A stretch of DNA of 64,000 nucleotides, taken from Clostridium homopropionicum DSM 5847. GTDB taxonomy: Bacteria > Bacillota > Clostridia > Clostridiales > Clostridiaceae. The first letter of the stretch is position 1; each line of letters opens with the position of its first letter. Positions 20,690 to 31,882 of this stretch are shown here, piece by piece. Made by a program: the position numbers and the translations under genes. The notes beneath the pieces are model-generated. The model was not told where the DNA came from. It ran no database searches and was given only the letters and a program-made list of their open reading frames with translations. The stretch is from assembly GCF_001263795.1 (NCBI RefSeq), contig NZ_LHUR01000022.1, positions 352,939 through 416,938 of the forward strand. The letters run 5' to 3'.

Positions 20690-21517
20690 CTATTTATTTT
20701 GAATCTTTTGTTTTAGTACTTCATACATCATTATACTTGCCGCTACTGATGCATTTAAGGATGTTATATTACCTACCATAGGTATTTTAAATAGCATGTC
20801 ACACTTAGCCTTAGTTAACTTGGAAATTCCTTTTCCTTCACTTCCAATTACCAATGCCACCGAGCCATCGAAATCCCCTTTAAAGCAATATTCACTGCCA
20901 TCCATATCTGCCCCATATATCCATAATCCCTTTTCTTTAAGTTCATCAATAACTGAGTTTATATTAGAAACTTTAGCTATCTTCATATACTCAATTGCCC
21001 CTGCAGAAGTCTTATAAACAGTTGGTGTAATGCCTACGTTTCTTCTCTTAGGAATTATAATTCCATGAACTCCACAGGTTTCTGCAGTTCTTATAATTGA
21101 ACCTAGATTATGCGGATCTTCAATTTCATCTAGTATAAGTATGAAAGGCTTCTCATTTTTATCTTCGGCATATTTTAAAATATCTTCAATATGAAAATAC
21201 TTATAAGGAGTAACTACAGCTATAACTCCCTGATGCGCTCCAGTTGAAGACATAGAATCTAATTTTTTTCTATCAACTTCTTTTATTACAATTTTCTTTT
21301 CCTTTGCCATGGCTAGTATCTTTTCAATAGATCCAGTCATATCACCTTTAGCTATTAATAAACTTTCTATAGTTCTATCACTTTTTAATGCTTCTATTAC
21401 TGCATTTCTTCCTTCAATTAAATCTTCTCTAATTTCTTTTACAATAGGTTCTTTATCCTTAATTTCTTTTTTTACAATACCTTTTTTTGCAATATCTTTT
21501 TTCTTATAATCTTTCAT
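20690..21517 (-). CDS. rlmB: 23S rRNA 2'-O-methyltransferase RlmB (TrmH/SpoU family)
   Basis: SpoU-class methyltransferase (275 aa) that modifies a conserved guanosine of 23S rRNA. After a Lys-rich N-terminal extension comes the substrate-binding domain (IEGRNAVIEALKSDR), then the trefoil-knot SPOUT domain with LDEIEDPHNLGSIIRTAE, VALVIGSEGKGIS and IPMVGNITSLNASVAASIMM. ATG at 21517 follows AAAGGTGAGGTACTTAT. It lies between thyX and yacP. Confidence 0.92.
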   Translation of the reverse strand: MKDYKKKDIAKKGIVKKEIKDKEPIVKEIREDLIEGRNAVIEALKSDRTIESLLIAKGDMTGSIEKILAMAKEKKIVIKEVDRKKLDSMSSTGAHQGVIAVVTPYKYFHIEDILKYAEDKNEKPFILILDEIEDPHNLGSIIRTAETCGVHGIIIPKRRNVGITPTVYKTSAGAIEYMKIAKVSNINSVIDELKEKGLWIYGADMDGSEYCFKGDFDGSVALVIGSEGKGISKLTKAKCDMLFKIPMVGNITSLNASVAASIMMYEVLKQKIQNK

Positions 21518-21538
21518 ATAAGTACCTCACCTTTAAAT

Positions 21539-22279
21539 TTATATGTTAGAATATTTCTCTTGAACTTCTTTTATCTTTCCACAGGTCATTGCGCCTTCTG
21601 GACAATGTCCTTTTACACATTTAGGGCCAACATTTTTAAATAATATTGGAGCAACTTCCTTTAATTTTTTAAGCATTTCATCTGCCAGAATATGTATCTC
21701 CCATTGTGCTCTATTACAACATCTATGCTCAAAGAAGTTTATTAAGCTTCTAGCATTCATTGTAACCATTATTTTAGTTTCACATGCATTAGGGAAAACA
21801 TATCTAGCATCCTCAATTGCTTTTTTTTCAGCATTTAATTTACTCATACCCCTACTTATATATTTTTCTTTTAGTATACTAGTTATTTCATCATAACTCT
21901 GTTGACTTTTTTTCATAGCATCAATATATATTTCTTTTGCAGTATCATCTTCTGCAATTTCCGGTGGAATTATGTATTCAAACTGATCCAATTTAACATA
22001 TCGTTGACTTTGCTGAGAATATGAGGCTATCCTGTGTCTTACTAACTGATGAGTAAGCGACCTTGAAACTCCTTCAATAGCAAATGTAAATGATACATGT
22101 TCGATTGGAGACATATGTCCATAAGACATCAACTTGTCCAAAAACTTTTGAACATTTTCCTCATCTAATCCATCTAGAATTTCGTCTACACCAACAGCAC
22201 TATAACAAAGCTTTGCTGATGAAGCAATTACTTTTTCCGGATTTGGGGTATATTCTATCAAATTTACCTTTAGAGCCAT
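21539..22279 (-). CDS. thyX: Flavin-dependent thymidylate synthase ThyX
   Basis: FAD-dependent enzyme (246 aa) that makes dTMP from dUMP using methylene-THF and NAD(P)H. The ThyX motif [14 protein letters not shown] is intact, preceded by [22 protein letters not shown]. The ATG overlaps the mrnC stop codon by one base (TAATG), so the two are translationally coupled. ThyX usually replaces ThyA; no thyA lies in this window. Confidence 0.95.
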   Translation of the reverse strand: MALKVNLIEYTPNPEKVIASSAKLCYSAVGVDEILDGLDEENVQKFLDKLMSYGHMSPIEHVSFTFAIEGVSRSLTHQLVRHRIASYSQQSQRYVKLDQFEYIIPPEIAEDDTAKEIYIDAMKKSQQSYDEITSILKEKYISRGMSKLNAEKKAIEDARYVFPNACETKIMVTMNARSLINFFEHRCCNRAQWEIHILADEMLKKLKEVAPILFKNVGPKCVKGHCPEGAMTCGKIKEVQEKYSNI

Positions 22280-22710
22280 TATCGTTTCACTCCTTCTTTT
22301 AAACTATATATTATTATAAGATCCAATAGTTGTTTTAATCTCTCTCTTTGATTTGTTATATATAAAAAACCAACTAACGCCTCTAAGCCCGTTGCCATTC
22401 TATATTCTTGAACATCAGCATTTTTAGGGACAGTTCCTGATTTTGCATTTCTTCCTCTCTTAAAAATAGAATATTCTTCTTCAGTTAGTTTATCTTCTAT
22501 TCCCTTAATAAACTCACTTTGAGAATGTGCTTTTACAAAGGATATAGCCTTAACATGCAATTTATGCGAAGATAAATCTCTATAGTTATTAATAAGATAA
22601 CTTCTTACAAACACTTCATATACAGCATCTCCTATAAATGCAAGCACCAAAGGATTTAATTGCTTTGCTTCATTTATAGAAAATACCTTATCTGTTAAAC
22701 TAAATTCCAT
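22279..22710 (-). CDS. mrnC: Mini-ribonuclease 3
   Basis: RNase III catalytic domain without the dsRNA-binding domain (143 aa), which matures 23S rRNA in B. subtilis. Signature [19 protein letters not shown] plus [20 protein letters not shown] and [11 protein letters not shown]. It follows cysS, as in most Firmicutes, with a terminator-type stem in between at 22769-22816. Confidence 0.93.
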   Translation of the reverse strand: MEFSLTDKVFSINEAKQLNPLVLAFIGDAVYEVFVRSYLINNYRDLSSHKLHVKAISFVKAHSQSEFIKGIEDKLTEEEYSIFKRGRNAKSGTVPKNADVQEYRMATGLEALVGFLYITNQRERLKQLLDLIIIYSLKEGVKR

Positions 22711-22768
22711 TTCGTTTATCCCCTTTAAATATTTTCAAGCTTTTAAACATATAATACTATACTTTTAT

Positions 22769-22816
22769 TAAATTTAAAAGTGTAGCACCTATTGAACTAC
22801 ATATAGTACTACACTC
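22769..22816 (-). terminator. Stem-loop after cysS
   Basis: Minus-strand arms AGTGTAG and CTACACT close a loop of about 23 bases and are followed by TTTAAATTT. The long loop makes it a weak terminator, perhaps partial, before mrnC. Confidence 0.45.
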
Positions 22817-22843
22817 TAAAAATGCTTACTTACTATTTTAATG

Positions 22844-24244
22844 TTAGTCTATTTTTTTCCATCTTACCCCTTGAGGAGTATCCTCTAATATTATTCCCAT
22901 TTCCTTTAATTCATCTCTTATTTTATCTGACAAAGCCCAATCTTTGTTCTTTCTTGCTTGCTGTCTTTTTTCAACTAACGCCTCGATCTCATCATCTAAA
23001 TTGCATATAGTTGATTTTTGTAGTATTCCTAAAGGTTTGCCCAGCTCTCTAATTAAAGCTAAGGAATATTCTGCTAAGGCTTTAGATGAATCAATAGTTA
23101 CATTAGTGTTTATATCCTTAACTAAATCAAAAATTACTGCTATGGCATCAGCTGTATTGAAGTCATCATCCATTTTTTCAATATATTTGTCTTTATATGA
23201 ATTTAATTTATTTATATATTCTTTTTCTTCCTCTTTTAGTGTTTCTGTTTTAACTTCCCTCACTAAGCTCTCAAGATTAGATATAGCATTATATAATCTT
23301 TCATTTGAGGCTTTTGCACTTTCCAGAAGCTCCTCACTAAAATTTAATGGTGTTCTATAATGAGCCGAAAGCATAAATAATCTAATCACTTCTGGTTCAT
23401 ATTTTTCTTGAATTTCTCTTGCAGTAAAAAAATTATTTAAAGACTTAGACATCTTTTTATTATTTATATTCAGATATGCAGAATGCATCCAATAATTCGC
23501 AAAAGCTTTTCCTGTTCTTGCTTCACTTTGAGCTATCTCATTTTCATGATGCGGGAAAACTAAGTCAGCACCACCAGCATGAATATCAATTGTTTCTCCT
23601 AAAAGCTTATGAGCCATGCATGAGCATTCTATATGCCAGCCTGGTCTTCCTTTACCCCATGGGCTATCCCAAGAAGGTTCACCCGGCTTTTCGCTTTTCC
23701 AAACTGCAAAATCCATTGGATCTTTTTTTCTTTCATCTATAGAAATTCTAGCTCCTAATTGAAGATCTTCTAGATTTTGGCCGGAAAGCTTACCATATTC
23801 TTTAAAACTCTTAGCATTAAAATATACATCTCCATCCACTTCATATGCATATCCCTTGTTTATTAGATCTTTAACAAAATCTATTATTTCATCTATAAAC
23901 TCTGTAGCTCTTGGATTTTTTGTGGCTCTTTCAATATTAAGCCCATCTGCATCTTTATAATATTCTTCAATATATTTGTCACCTAATTCTTTTACTGTTA
24001 TGTTTTCCTCATTTGCTTTATTAATCATTTTATCATCAATATCTGTAAAGTTTTGTACAAAATTAACCTTATAGCCTTTATACTCAAAGTACCTTCTAAC
24101 AGTATCAAATACTAAGAAGGTCCTGGCATTTCCTATATGAAAAAAATTGTAAACTGTAGGTCCGCAAACATACATATTTACTTCCCCAGGTTTTATAGAA
24201 GTAAATTCTTCCTTTTGTCTTGTCATCGTGTTAAATAACTTCAT
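22844..24244 (-). CDS. cysS: Cysteine-tRNA ligase
   Basis: Class I synthetase (466 aa) charging tRNA-Cys. It has the zinc-ligand region [19 protein letters not shown] with the HIGN motif, [33 protein letters not shown], and [11 protein letters not shown] (KMSKS). ATG at 24244 follows TTGGGAGGAAATAGC; a start 13 codons upstream has no such site and would overlap ispD. It follows ispD by 25 bases. Confidence 0.97.
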   Translation of the reverse strand: MKLFNTMTRQKEEFTSIKPGEVNMYVCGPTVYNFFHIGNARTFLVFDTVRRYFEYKGYKVNFVQNFTDIDDKMINKANEENITVKELGDKYIEEYYKDADGLNIERATKNPRATEFIDEIIDFVKDLINKGYAYEVDGDVYFNAKSFKEYGKLSGQNLEDLQLGARISIDERKKDPMDFAVWKSEKPGEPSWDSPWGKGRPGWHIECSCMAHKLLGETIDIHAGGADLVFPHHENEIAQSEARTGKAFANYWMHSAYLNINNKKMSKSLNNFFTAREIQEKYEPEVIRLFMLSAHYRTPLNFSEELLESAKASNERLYNAISNLESLVREVKTETLKEEEKEYINKLNSYKDKYIEKMDDDFNTADAIAVIFDLVKDINTNVTIDSSKALAEYSLALIRELGKPLGILQKSTICNLDDEIEALVEKRQQARKNKDWALSDKIRDELKEMGIILEDTPQGVRWKKID

Positions 24245-24269
24245 GCTATTTCCTCCCAACAAATTAACA

Positions 24270-24965
24270 CTATAAATCCACATAGTTATATAGGATTTTC
24301 TCCCCTATTATAAGATCTTCTGGAGTAGTTATCTTAATATTATTATAGCTACCTTCATATAAATAAACACTGTCACCATTTTCTTCTGCTAAGGCTGTAT
24401 CATCAGTAGCATCTATCCCCTTATTCATTGCCTCTTTGTGAGCATTAAGTATCAAATCATACTTAAAGCATTGAGGGGTCTGTACAGAAAATAATGTATC
24501 CCTTTTTAATGTTCCTTCTGAAAATCCTTCTACGGATTTGATTTTGATTGTATCCTTTGGTTTAACTCCACAAGCACATGCACCATATATTTTAGCATAT
24601 TTTATTCCATCATCAATTATTTTGTTATCAATAAATGGTCTAGCTCCATCATGTATTAAGACTAAATCACATTCTTCTGCCACTAATAATCCATTCATAA
24701 CGGAGTTTTGCCTTGTAGGACCACCTTTAACAATTTTACATACTTTTTTTATTCCATATTTATTTATAATATTATTCATGCAGTATTCTATTTCAGCTTC
24801 TGATAACACTAATATTATGTTATCTATATTCTCATTATCCTCAAAAGTCTTTATTGTATAATATAAAATCGGTTTTCCTTTCAAATCTAGGAAAACCTTA
24901 TTTTGCTTACAATTCATTCTGGTACCCTTACCAGCAGCTACAATTATTGCATATTTCTTATTCAT
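24270..24965 (-). CDS. ispD: 2-C-methyl-D-erythritol 4-phosphate cytidylyltransferase
   Basis: MEP-pathway enzyme that joins CTP and methylerythritol phosphate (231 aa). Nucleotide-binding [37 protein letters not shown], and the C-terminal [16 protein letters not shown] with [13 protein letters not shown]. Implies isoprenoid synthesis by the non-mevalonate route. It lies between a PIN/TRAM protein and cysS, a conserved clostridial order. Confidence 0.95.
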   Translation of the reverse strand: MNKKYAIIVAAGKGTRMNCKQNKVFLDLKGKPILYYTIKTFEDNENIDNIILVLSEAEIEYCMNNIINKYGIKKVCKIVKGGPTRQNSVMNGLLVAEECDLVLIHDGARPFIDNKIIDDGIKYAKIYGACACGVKPKDTIKIKSVEGFSEGTLKRDTLFSVQTPQCFKYDLILNAHKEAMNKGIDATDDTALAEENGDSVYLYEGSYNNIKITTPEDLIIGEKILYNYVDL

Positions 24966-24982
24966 GAGAGCACCTTCTTAAA

Positions 24983-26062
24983 TTATCTTTTTTGCTTAGC
25001 AAAAATCATCCTTCCTGCAGCTGTTTGAAGCACAGAGGTTACTATTACATCCATAATTTCACCTATATGTCGTTTTCCACCTTCTACAACAATCATAGTA
25101 CCGTCATCTAAATAAGCTATACCCTGTTCTTGCTCTTTACCGTCTTTAATTATCTGTATAGTCATCTCTTCTCCTGGAAGAACTACGGGTTTAATTGAAT
25201 TTGCAAGTTCATTAATATTTAATACCGGTACTCCTTGAACACCTGCAACTTTATTTAAATTATAGTCATTAGTAATTACTTTCCCCTTTAAAACTTGTGC
25301 AAGTTTTAAAAGCTTACTATCTACTTCTTCAATTTCAGGAAAATCTTTATCAGAAATAATAACCTCAACATTCAATTCTTTTTGAATTTTATTTAATACA
25401 TCTAACCCTCTTCTTCCTCTGTTTCTTTTAAGACTATCAGAAGAATCTGCTATATGTCTTAATTCATCAAGAACAAAATTAGGAATTACAAGACTTCCTT
25501 CAATAAATCCGCTTTGGCAAATATCCATAATTCTTCCGTCGATAATTACTGACGTATCTAACACCTTAGGTATACCATTACAAGGTAGTTTGATCTTCTT
25601 TTCTTTAGGAACACCAACCTTCCTAATGTTAGCTATAGCTGCTGTTATGTCTTCTTTTTTCCTTACAGCTACATCAGCCCCAAGGGCTGTTACAATAAGA
25701 ACCAATACTGCACCTATAATTTTACCTATTAGTATATCGTTAAATAAACTTACAAAGGGCACAGATATTAGGAGTCCAATTATTGCACCAAAAGCTCCAA
25801 TTAATATTTCAAAAGTAGGCATCTTTTGTATATTCTCTTCAAAATAATTCATTACTTTACCAATTAGAGAGCTAAGTACTGGTGAAATTAAAAATAAAAT
25901 GAGTCCTAAAAACAAAGTGGAAAATACTAAAAACAACATTCTTAGAATAGTAGTACTATTAAAATATGCTAGCTTTTGTAGTTGTAAAAACCATTCTCCT
26001 GATATAAAACCTAAAATAAATCCAATTATGGTAAATAGCCCTCTTAGTATTCTATTAAACAC
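24983..26062 (-). CDS. PIN/TRAM-domain membrane protein (YacL type)
   Basis: Membrane-anchored PIN nuclease-fold protein (359 aa). The first 145 or so residues form about four hydrophobic helices. A PIN domain follows with acidic residues in VLDTSVIIDGRIMDI, NRGRRGLDVL and VITNDYNLNKVA, and a C-terminal TRAM domain (MTIQIIKDGKEQEQGIAYLD). Its substrate is not known to me; the family is usually found beside ispD and disA-radA. GTG at 26062 is best spaced from GAGGAGG; the earlier in-frame GTG overlaps it. Confidence 0.85.
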   Translation of the reverse strand: MFNRILRGLFTIIGFILGFISGEWFLQLQKLAYFNSTTILRMLFLVFSTLFLGLILFLISPVLSSLIGKVMNYFEENIQKMPTFEILIGAFGAIIGLLISVPFVSLFNDILIGKIIGAVLVLIVTALGADVAVRKKEDITAAIANIRKVGVPKEKKIKLPCNGIPKVLDTSVIIDGRIMDICQSGFIEGSLVIPNFVLDELRHIADSSDSLKRNRGRRGLDVLNKIQKELNVEVIISDKDFPEIEEVDSKLLKLAQVLKGKVITNDYNLNKVAGVQGVPVLNINELANSIKPVVLPGEEMTIQIIKDGKEQEQGIAYLDDGTMIVVEGGKRHIGEIMDVIVTSVLQTAAGRMIFAKQKR

Positions 26063-26288
26063 TACTTTCACCTCCTCAAAATATAAATTTATTACTTATT
26101 TAATAATATCATTACTTACAATATATAATATTCTATACCTTATTTCAACTTGAGACCAAATTATTTATAATTTGTTCATCATTATATATTTTCGTCCAAT
26201 TATTAACTTTTTAATCCCCCTATTCATAAAAAAAATAATGTTTTATTATATACATATAACATGTACTAATAAATTATATTTAGCTTTG

Positions 26289-26318
26289 TTGACAAAATTA
26301 TCTAACAATACTTATAAT
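26289..26318 (+). promoter_or_regulatory. Promoter of the CxxC/MazG-like gene
   Basis: Plus-strand TTGACA (26289-26294), 18 bp, TATAAT (26313-26318). Consensus boxes, 46 bases upstream of the ATG at 26364. The rest of the gap back to the PIN/TRAM gene (26063-26288) is AT-rich and shows nothing I can name. Confidence 0.8.
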
Positions 26319-26363
26319 TATTTTAATAGCTATTATCCAAATTACTAATAAGGAGTGGAGACT

Positions 26364-26774
26364 ATGAAAGATTTTATCTTTGATGATTTTCAAAATGCAG
26401 TAGACGAATGCCTGCTTCGTCATAGAAGCTTACTTGATATAATAACAAAGCTCCAAGAATCTCAAGGAAGAATTAATAGAGCAGTCGCTAAATCAGTAAC
26501 CAATTGCGGTTGTATTCAAATCGACCCAAATAAGCAACCTTTATCAAAGGACAACAACATAGACAACATAGACATAGAAACATTTAGAAAAAACCTTCAG
26601 GATCCACTTAAAGGAACTATTTGCGATAATTGTAGGGATGTAATAGAGAGAGAAATCGGTAATAACTTGTTTTATCTTACATCACTATGCAATTTGCTTG
26701 ACCTAAATCTTTATGACATAATATTAAAAGAATACGATAAAATTAATACTTTGGGAAAATACACATTTAGATAA
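26364..26774 (+). CDS. Conserved clostridial protein, MazG-like C-terminal helices
   Basis: 136-aa soluble protein that I recognise only as a family seen next to disA in clostridia. It has a CGC motif near residue 50, a CDNC pair near residue 90, and an all-helical C-terminal part (EIGNNLFYLTSLCNLLDLNL) that resembles the metal-binding helices of MazG-type nucleotide pyrophosphohydrolases; the EExxE and D motifs are only partly present, so activity is uncertain. ATG at 26364 after AAGGAGTGGAGACT. It is one of the few plus-strand genes here and is convergent with disA. Confidence 0.75.
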   Translation: MKDFIFDDFQNAVDECLLRHRSLLDIITKLQESQGRINRAVAKSVTNCGCIQIDPNKQPLSKDNNIDNIDIETFRKNLQDPLKGTICDNCRDVIEREIGNNLFYLTSLCNLLDLNLYDIILKEYDKINTLGKYTFR

Positions 26775-26779
26775 CATGT

Positions 26780-26816
26780 AAAATAGCACAAAATAAGCTT
26801 CATTATTTTGTGCTAT
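26780..26816. terminator. Shared terminator between disA and the convergent gene
   Basis: A 13-bp stem with arms TAGCACAAAATAA and TTATTTTGTGCTA and a 6-base loop. TTTTA follows on the minus strand; the plus strand lacks a U-run. It overlaps the disA stop codon. Confidence 0.65.
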
Positions 26817-27877
26817 AATTGCTTATCAAGAATGAATTGTTCCCTAAGCCTTCTTAGTCCATTCTTTATGGCCTTAGCCCTAGCTTCTCCAATTCCTTCT
26901 ACATTGTCAAGTTCTTCATAAGTTGCTTCCATAACTGACTTCAATTCTTTAAAGTTGTTTATAACATTTTCAATTATATTTACTGGAATTCTTTGTATTT
27001 TGCTAAGCATTCTATATCCTCTTGGAGAAATTAAAGTATCTACCAAAGGTACTCCACTATAACCTAGCATCTTAGATATAACATCTAAATCTAATACTTC
27101 ATCTGAAGACATATTTTGAATTTGCTCATATATCTTATTATGATCCATATTATTTTGACAATAATCTCTTATTAAAAGAATTCCATCCTGTTCAACACTC
27201 TTGATTAGTTCATTTAACTGCATAGATATAAGTATTCCTTCATTTCCAAGCTCAACAATATTTCTTTCTACCTGGTCCACAATTCTCATTACCATTTCAG
27301 TTCTTTGTATTGCTGTCATAACATCAAAAAGTGTAACTAAGTCTTGAAACTCCAGTAAATTTAAGTTACTCATTACTCTTTCAAGAACATTTACATATTT
27401 CTCAAGAGTTTGTATTGCTTGATTTGCCCTAGCCAATATTACGCTGCTGTCTTTTAATATATATTTGATATCATTCTTATAAACAGTTATTATATTTCTT
27501 CTCTGAGAAATAGCTACAACAATTCCTCCTGTTTGCTTGGTTACCCTATATGCTGTCCTATGCCTTGTTCCAGTTTCAAAAGTAGGAATAGCTGCATCCG
27601 GTATTAATTGAGTGTTAGCATAAAGTATCCTTTTTAAATCACTGCTTAATACAATAGCTCCATCCATCTTAGCTAGTTCATAAATGTAAGAAGGACTGTA
27701 CTCAGAGTTAATGCTAAATCCACCATCCACAATTTTTAAAATTTCTTCAGAATCTCCTAGAATTATAAGTCCACCTGTTTTAGCCCTTAATATATTATCA
27801 AGTCCTTCTCTTAGTTGTGTCCCCGGTGCCATAAGCTTTAATATTTCCAAAAGTGTTTTATCCTTTTTAAGTCTCAA
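26813..27877 (-). CDS. disA: DNA integrity scanning diadenylate cyclase DisA
   Basis: Makes c-di-AMP from two ATP and scans DNA for branched structures before sporulation (354 aa). N-terminal DAC domain with the catalytic DGAIVLSSD and RHRTAYRVT motifs, a helical middle, and a C-terminal helix-hairpin-helix DNA-binding domain ([17 protein letters not shown]). Start is TTG at 27877 behind GGAGGAGAAAGT. It follows radA by about 30 bases, as in B. subtilis. Confidence 0.96.
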   Translation of the reverse strand: MRLKKDKTLLEILKLMAPGTQLREGLDNILRAKTGGLIILGDSEEILKIVDGGFSINSEYSPSYIYELAKMDGAIVLSSDLKRILYANTQLIPDAAIPTFETGTRHRTAYRVTKQTGGIVVAISQRRNIITVYKNDIKYILKDSSVILARANQAIQTLEKYVNVLERVMSNLNLLEFQDLVTLFDVMTAIQRTEMVMRIVDQVERNIVELGNEGILISMQLNELIKSVEQDGILLIRDYCQNNMDHNKIYEQIQNMSSDEVLDLDVISKMLGYSGVPLVDTLISPRGYRMLSKIQRIPVNIIENVINNFKELKSVMEATYEELDNVEGIGEARAKAIKNGLRRLREQFILDKQL

Positions 27878-27905
27878 ACTTTCTCCTCCTTTCTTATAAT
27901 TTTAT

Positions 27906-29264
27906 TTAAAATACTTTATTTACAGCCTCTCTTAAAGACGAAACTCCTATTATATTTTCACCTTTTACTTGGATTTTATCTTTATTTCTAGCAGGTATCA
28001 CTATGTTTTCAAAACCCATTTTTATACCTTCGTTTACTAATCTTTCACAAAGTACAATTGGTCTTACTTCACCTGTAAGCCCTATTTCACCAATAATCAT
28101 AGATTTATTTATTTTTAAACTATTTCCTCTTGCACTTGAAATTAAAGCTAAAGCTAATCCTAAATCTCCATAGGTACCCTCAATATTTAATCCTCCTACC
28201 ACATTTACATACACATCAGAAGAATAGAAAGGGATTTTTAATTTTTTCTCTAATACCGCAAGTATCAGGCTTAGTCTTGAAGTGTCTACTCCTACAGCTG
28301 TCCTCCTTGGAAAATTAGATTTAGTTTCACTTACTAGTGCCTGTATTTCTACTAAAATAGGACGGGTACCTTCCATTATGCCTATTACTACTGAACCTTC
28401 GTTGTTAAAGTTTGTCTCTTCAAGGAATACTTCGGATGGATTGCTAATTTCCTTTAGCCCTGTTTGTAGCATTTCAAACACTCCGATTTCACTGGTAGTC
28501 CCAAATCTATTCTTCATAGTTCTTAGTATTCTAAATTCCTGGGTCCTCTCTCCTTCAAATGACAAAACTGTATCAACCATATGTTCTAAGACTCTAGGGC
28601 CTGCAAGTTCTCCTTGTTTTGTAACATGTGCTACAATAAACAGAGGAATATTTTTTGTTTTAGATATTCTCATTAGTTCATTTGAACACTCTCTAACCTG
28701 TGCTACACTACCTGGGGCAGAAGTAATTGATGGCTTAAATAGAGTTTGAATTGAATCTATTATTATAAAAACTGGGTTAATGCTATCAATATGCCCCTCT
28801 ATCAATTCTAAGTTTGTTTCAGATAATATGTATAAGTTAGGTGAAATGTTACCAACTCTATCTCCCCTTATCTTTATTTGTTCTCCAGATTCTTCTCCTG
28901 AAACATAAAGTACTTTCCCTATATTTAAGGCAATGTTGTTAGCTGTTTGTAACAATAAGGTAGACTTTCCTATGCCAGGTTCACCTGATATTAAAGTTAG
29001 TGATCCTTTTACCATTCCACCACCAAGAACCCTATTCAATTCTTCTATTCCTGTATTATATCTTTCAAATTCACCAGATTTTATTTCTACTATGCTTTCC
29101 GGTTTATTGTTGCTGCTTATACCTGTACTTCTACTCATAACTTGAGTTTCTTTTTTTTCCTCAACCATAGTATTCCAGTTACTGCATCCAGGGCATTTCC
29201 CAAACCATTTAGGAGCCTCATATCCACATTCTTGGCAAATAAAAACATTCTTATTTTTAGCCAT
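27906..29264 (-). CDS. radA: DNA repair protein RadA (Sms)
   Basis: RecA-like branch-migration ATPase (452 aa). Zinc finger CQECGYEAPKWFGKCPGC at residues 10-27, Walker A GEPGIGKSTLL, the RadA-specific KNRFG motif, and a C-terminal Lon-protease-like domain (GVDTSRLSLILAVLEKKLKI, VNVVGGLNIEGTYGDLGLAL). In B. subtilis RadA restrains DisA activity. Its promoter lies at 29300-29329; it precedes disA. Confidence 0.96.
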   Translation of the reverse strand: MAKNKNVFICQECGYEAPKWFGKCPGCSNWNTMVEEKKETQVMSRSTGISSNNKPESIVEIKSGEFERYNTGIEELNRVLGGGMVKGSLTLISGEPGIGKSTLLLQTANNIALNIGKVLYVSGEESGEQIKIRGDRVGNISPNLYILSETNLELIEGHIDSINPVFIIIDSIQTLFKPSITSAPGSVAQVRECSNELMRISKTKNIPLFIVAHVTKQGELAGPRVLEHMVDTVLSFEGERTQEFRILRTMKNRFGTTSEIGVFEMLQTGLKEISNPSEVFLEETNFNNEGSVVIGIMEGTRPILVEIQALVSETKSNFPRRTAVGVDTSRLSLILAVLEKKLKIPFYSSDVYVNVVGGLNIEGTYGDLGLALALISSARGNSLKINKSMIIGEIGLTGEVRPIVLCERLVNEGIKMGFENIVIPARNKDKIQVKGENIIGVSSLREAVNKVF

Positions 29265-29299
29265 TATTATATCACTCCCACTTATTCATACAAAATATT

Positions 29300-29329
29300 A
29301 TTATACAATACATTAGTATAAAAATGCAA
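29300..29329 (-). promoter_or_regulatory. Promoter of radA-disA
   Basis: Minus-strand TTGCAT (29324-29329) and TATAAT (29300-29305) with 18-bp spacing, 36 bases before the radA start and after the clpC terminator. Confidence 0.65.
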
Positions 29330-29356
29330 AAAAATACTGCATATTTATTATACATT

Positions 29357-29407
29357 AAAAAAACCCATAAAATAGTATTTTATTAACTCTATTCTATGGG
29401 TTTTTTT
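29357..29407 (-). terminator. Terminator of the ctsR-clpC operon
   Basis: Arms AAAAAACCCATA and TATGGGTTTTTTT flank an imperfect stem-loop (AGAATAG/CTATTTT) with a run of seven T on the minus strand. It directly follows the clpC stop codon. Confidence 0.85.
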
Positions 29408-29413
29408 ATTATG

Positions 29414-31855
29414 CTATTCTACTTTTTTAAATACTAACTGTTCATCACTTACTGAGGCAAATACTTTATCACCCTTTTTAATATTTCCCTTTAAAATTTC
29501 TTCAGAAAGTTTATCCTCAACAACTTTTGTAATAGCTCTTCTTAAAGGTCTTGCACCATAAGTAGGATCAAATCCTTCTTTTGCTAAAAGTTTTTCAGCT
29601 AGTTCATCAAATTCTATGCTTATATCCTGATCCTTTAGTCTATTTCCTACTTCCTTTAACATTAATTTAACTATATCTCTTAAATGTTTTTCTTCAAGAG
29701 AGTGGAATACTATAATATCATCTATCCTATTTAAAAATTCTGGTCTGAAAGAGTTTTTAAGTTCTCCCATTACGTTTTCTTTCATTTTTTCATATTCGTT
29801 CTGAGCTGCTTCTTCTGAAACTGAAAAACCTAGTAACTTTTGTTTCTTAATAGTAGAAGCTCCAACGTTAGATGTCATAATTATAATAGTATTCTTAAAG
29901 TTAACTGTTTTACCCTTTCCATCAGTAAGTCTTCCGTCTTCTAATATTTGAAGCAAGATATTGAATACTTCTGGGTGAGCCTTTTCAATTTCATCAAACA
30001 ATACTACTGAGTAAGGTTGTCGTCTTACTTTCTCAGTTAGCTGTCCTCCTTCATCATAGCCTACATATCCTGGAGGAGAACCGATAAGTCTTGAAACTGC
30101 ATGTTTCTCCATATATTCAGACATATCTATTCTTATTATACTATTTTCGTCTCCAAACATAGCTTCTGAAAGAGCTTTAGATAATTCTGTCTTACCTACT
30201 CCAGTAGGCCCTAAGAATATAAATGAACCTATAGGTCTCTTAGGGTCTTTAAGTCCAACTCTAGATCTTCTAACTGCCCTTGAAATTGACTTAACTGCTT
30301 CTTCTTGACCAATTACTCTATTATGAAGTATACTTTCTAGCTTTAATAACCTTTCTGATTCTGTTTCTGTAAGCTTTTCCACTGGAACATTAGTCCATTT
30401 AGCAACAACTTCGGCGATTTGTTCCTCAGTTACTATCTGAGTTTCACCGTAATTTTGTTTCTTCCAATGATTTCTAAAATCGTCAAGTTTTTCTTTCAAT
30501 TCTTTTTCTTTATCTCTTAATAACGCCGCCTTTTCAAAATCCTGAACAGCTATAGCATCTTCCTTTTCTTTTTTAGCCTTTTCAACATCTTCTTCTAGTC
30601 CCTTTAAATCTGGTGGTGCAGTAAGATTCTTTATTCTTACCTTTGAACCTGCTTCATCAATTAAGTCTATAGCTTTATCTGGAAGATATCTATCTGTAAT
30701 ATATCTGTCTGATAGTTCCACTGCTGCCTTAATAGCTTCATCAGTGATCTTAACACCATGATGTGCTTCATATTTATCTCTTAATCCCATTAGTATTTGC
30801 ACAGATTCCTCTTTTGTTGGTTCCCCAACAGTTACAGGCTGAAATCTTCTTTCTAAGGCTGCATCCTTTTCAATATGCTTCCTATATTCATCAATTGTTG
30901 TAGCACCTATACATTGAATTTCTCCTCTAGCAAGTGCTGGTTTAAGAATATTTGAAGCATCTATAGCTCCTTCAGCACCACCTGCACCTATTATAGTATG
31001 AATTTCATCAACAAATAGGATAACATCTCCAGCCTTAGTTATTTCCTCCATAACTTTTTTAAGTCTTTCTTCGAATTCTCCTCTATATTTTGAACCTGCT
31101 ACTAGTGAAGATATATCTAATGTTACTACTCTTTTATTTTTTAGCAGCTCTGGAATATTTCCACTAGCAATTCTCTGAGCTAATCCCTCTGCAATTGCTG
31201 TTTTACCTACTCCTGGATCTCCAATTAAGCAAGGGTTATTTTTTATTCTTCTACACAAAATTTCAAGAACTCTTTCTGTTTCTTTATCCCTTCCAATTAC
31301 AGGATCAAGCTTTTCTTCTCTTGCTAATGTAGTTAGGTCTCTTCCAAACTGATCTAGTGTAGGAGTACTTACTTTTTCTTTAGTTTTAGCTGTAGTAGAT
31401 ACTCCTTTAGCATATTCTGGATCAAAAGTATTTAATAACTCTTTTTGAAGTTTTTCAAAATCTAATCCTAGATTATTTAATATAGTATATGCTACCCCTT
31501 CTGGTTCCTTTATTAGAGCTAATAATATATGCTCTGGGGTTACATAGTTATGATTTAGTTTTCTTGCTTCTAACAAGCTCAAATCAAGTAATCTTTTTGT
31601 CCTGGGGGTTAATGGAATTTCTTTTTTATTTAAATTAAAATCTCCCTTGCCTTCGTATTCTTCTATGAGATTCTTAACATTCTTTTCTGTTATATTCATG
31701 TCATTAAGCAGTCTCTTCGCTGCTCCTTCATTTTCTTTTAATATTCCTAGTAGTATATGCTCAGTTCCTACATATCCATGTTGAAATCCTTGAGCTTCTT
31801 GTTGGGCATAATATAAAACCTTTTGTGCCCTTTCATTAAATCTTCCAAACATCAT
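29414..31855 (-). CDS. clpC: ATP-dependent Clp protease ATPase subunit ClpC
   Basis: HSP100 unfoldase (813 aa) feeding ClpP. In order: two Clp-N repeats (residues about 1-145), first AAA+ module with GDPGVGKTA, a coiled-coil middle domain with a UVR-like stretch ([20 protein letters not shown]) that marks ClpC rather than ClpA, second AAA+ module with GPTGVGKTE, and the ClpP-docking LGF tripeptide. Last gene of the CtsR-regulated operon; in B. subtilis McsB-phosphoarginine tags substrates for ClpCP. Confidence 0.97.
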   Translation of the reverse strand: MMFGRFNERAQKVLYYAQQEAQGFQHGYVGTEHILLGILKENEGAAKRLLNDMNITEKNVKNLIEEYEGKGDFNLNKKEIPLTPRTKRLLDLSLLEARKLNHNYVTPEHILLALIKEPEGVAYTILNNLGLDFEKLQKELLNTFDPEYAKGVSTTAKTKEKVSTPTLDQFGRDLTTLAREEKLDPVIGRDKETERVLEILCRRIKNNPCLIGDPGVGKTAIAEGLAQRIASGNIPELLKNKRVVTLDISSLVAGSKYRGEFEERLKKVMEEITKAGDVILFVDEIHTIIGAGGAEGAIDASNILKPALARGEIQCIGATTIDEYRKHIEKDAALERRFQPVTVGEPTKEESVQILMGLRDKYEAHHGVKITDEAIKAAVELSDRYITDRYLPDKAIDLIDEAGSKVRIKNLTAPPDLKGLEEDVEKAKKEKEDAIAVQDFEKAALLRDKEKELKEKLDDFRNHWKKQNYGETQIVTEEQIAEVVAKWTNVPVEKLTETESERLLKLESILHNRVIGQEEAVKSISRAVRRSRVGLKDPKRPIGSFIFLGPTGVGKTELSKALSEAMFGDENSIIRIDMSEYMEKHAVSRLIGSPPGYVGYDEGGQLTEKVRRQPYSVVLFDEIEKAHPEVFNILLQILEDGRLTDGKGKTVNFKNTIIIMTSNVGASTIKKQKLLGFSVSEEAAQNEYEKMKENVMGELKNSFRPEFLNRIDDIIVFHSLEEKHLRDIVKLMLKEVGNRLKDQDISIEFDELAEKLLAKEGFDPTYGARPLRRAITKVVEDKLSEEILKGNIKKGDKVFASVSDEQLVFKKVE

Positions 31856-31882
31856 GGAAATTACACCTCCTTAAATTATCCT

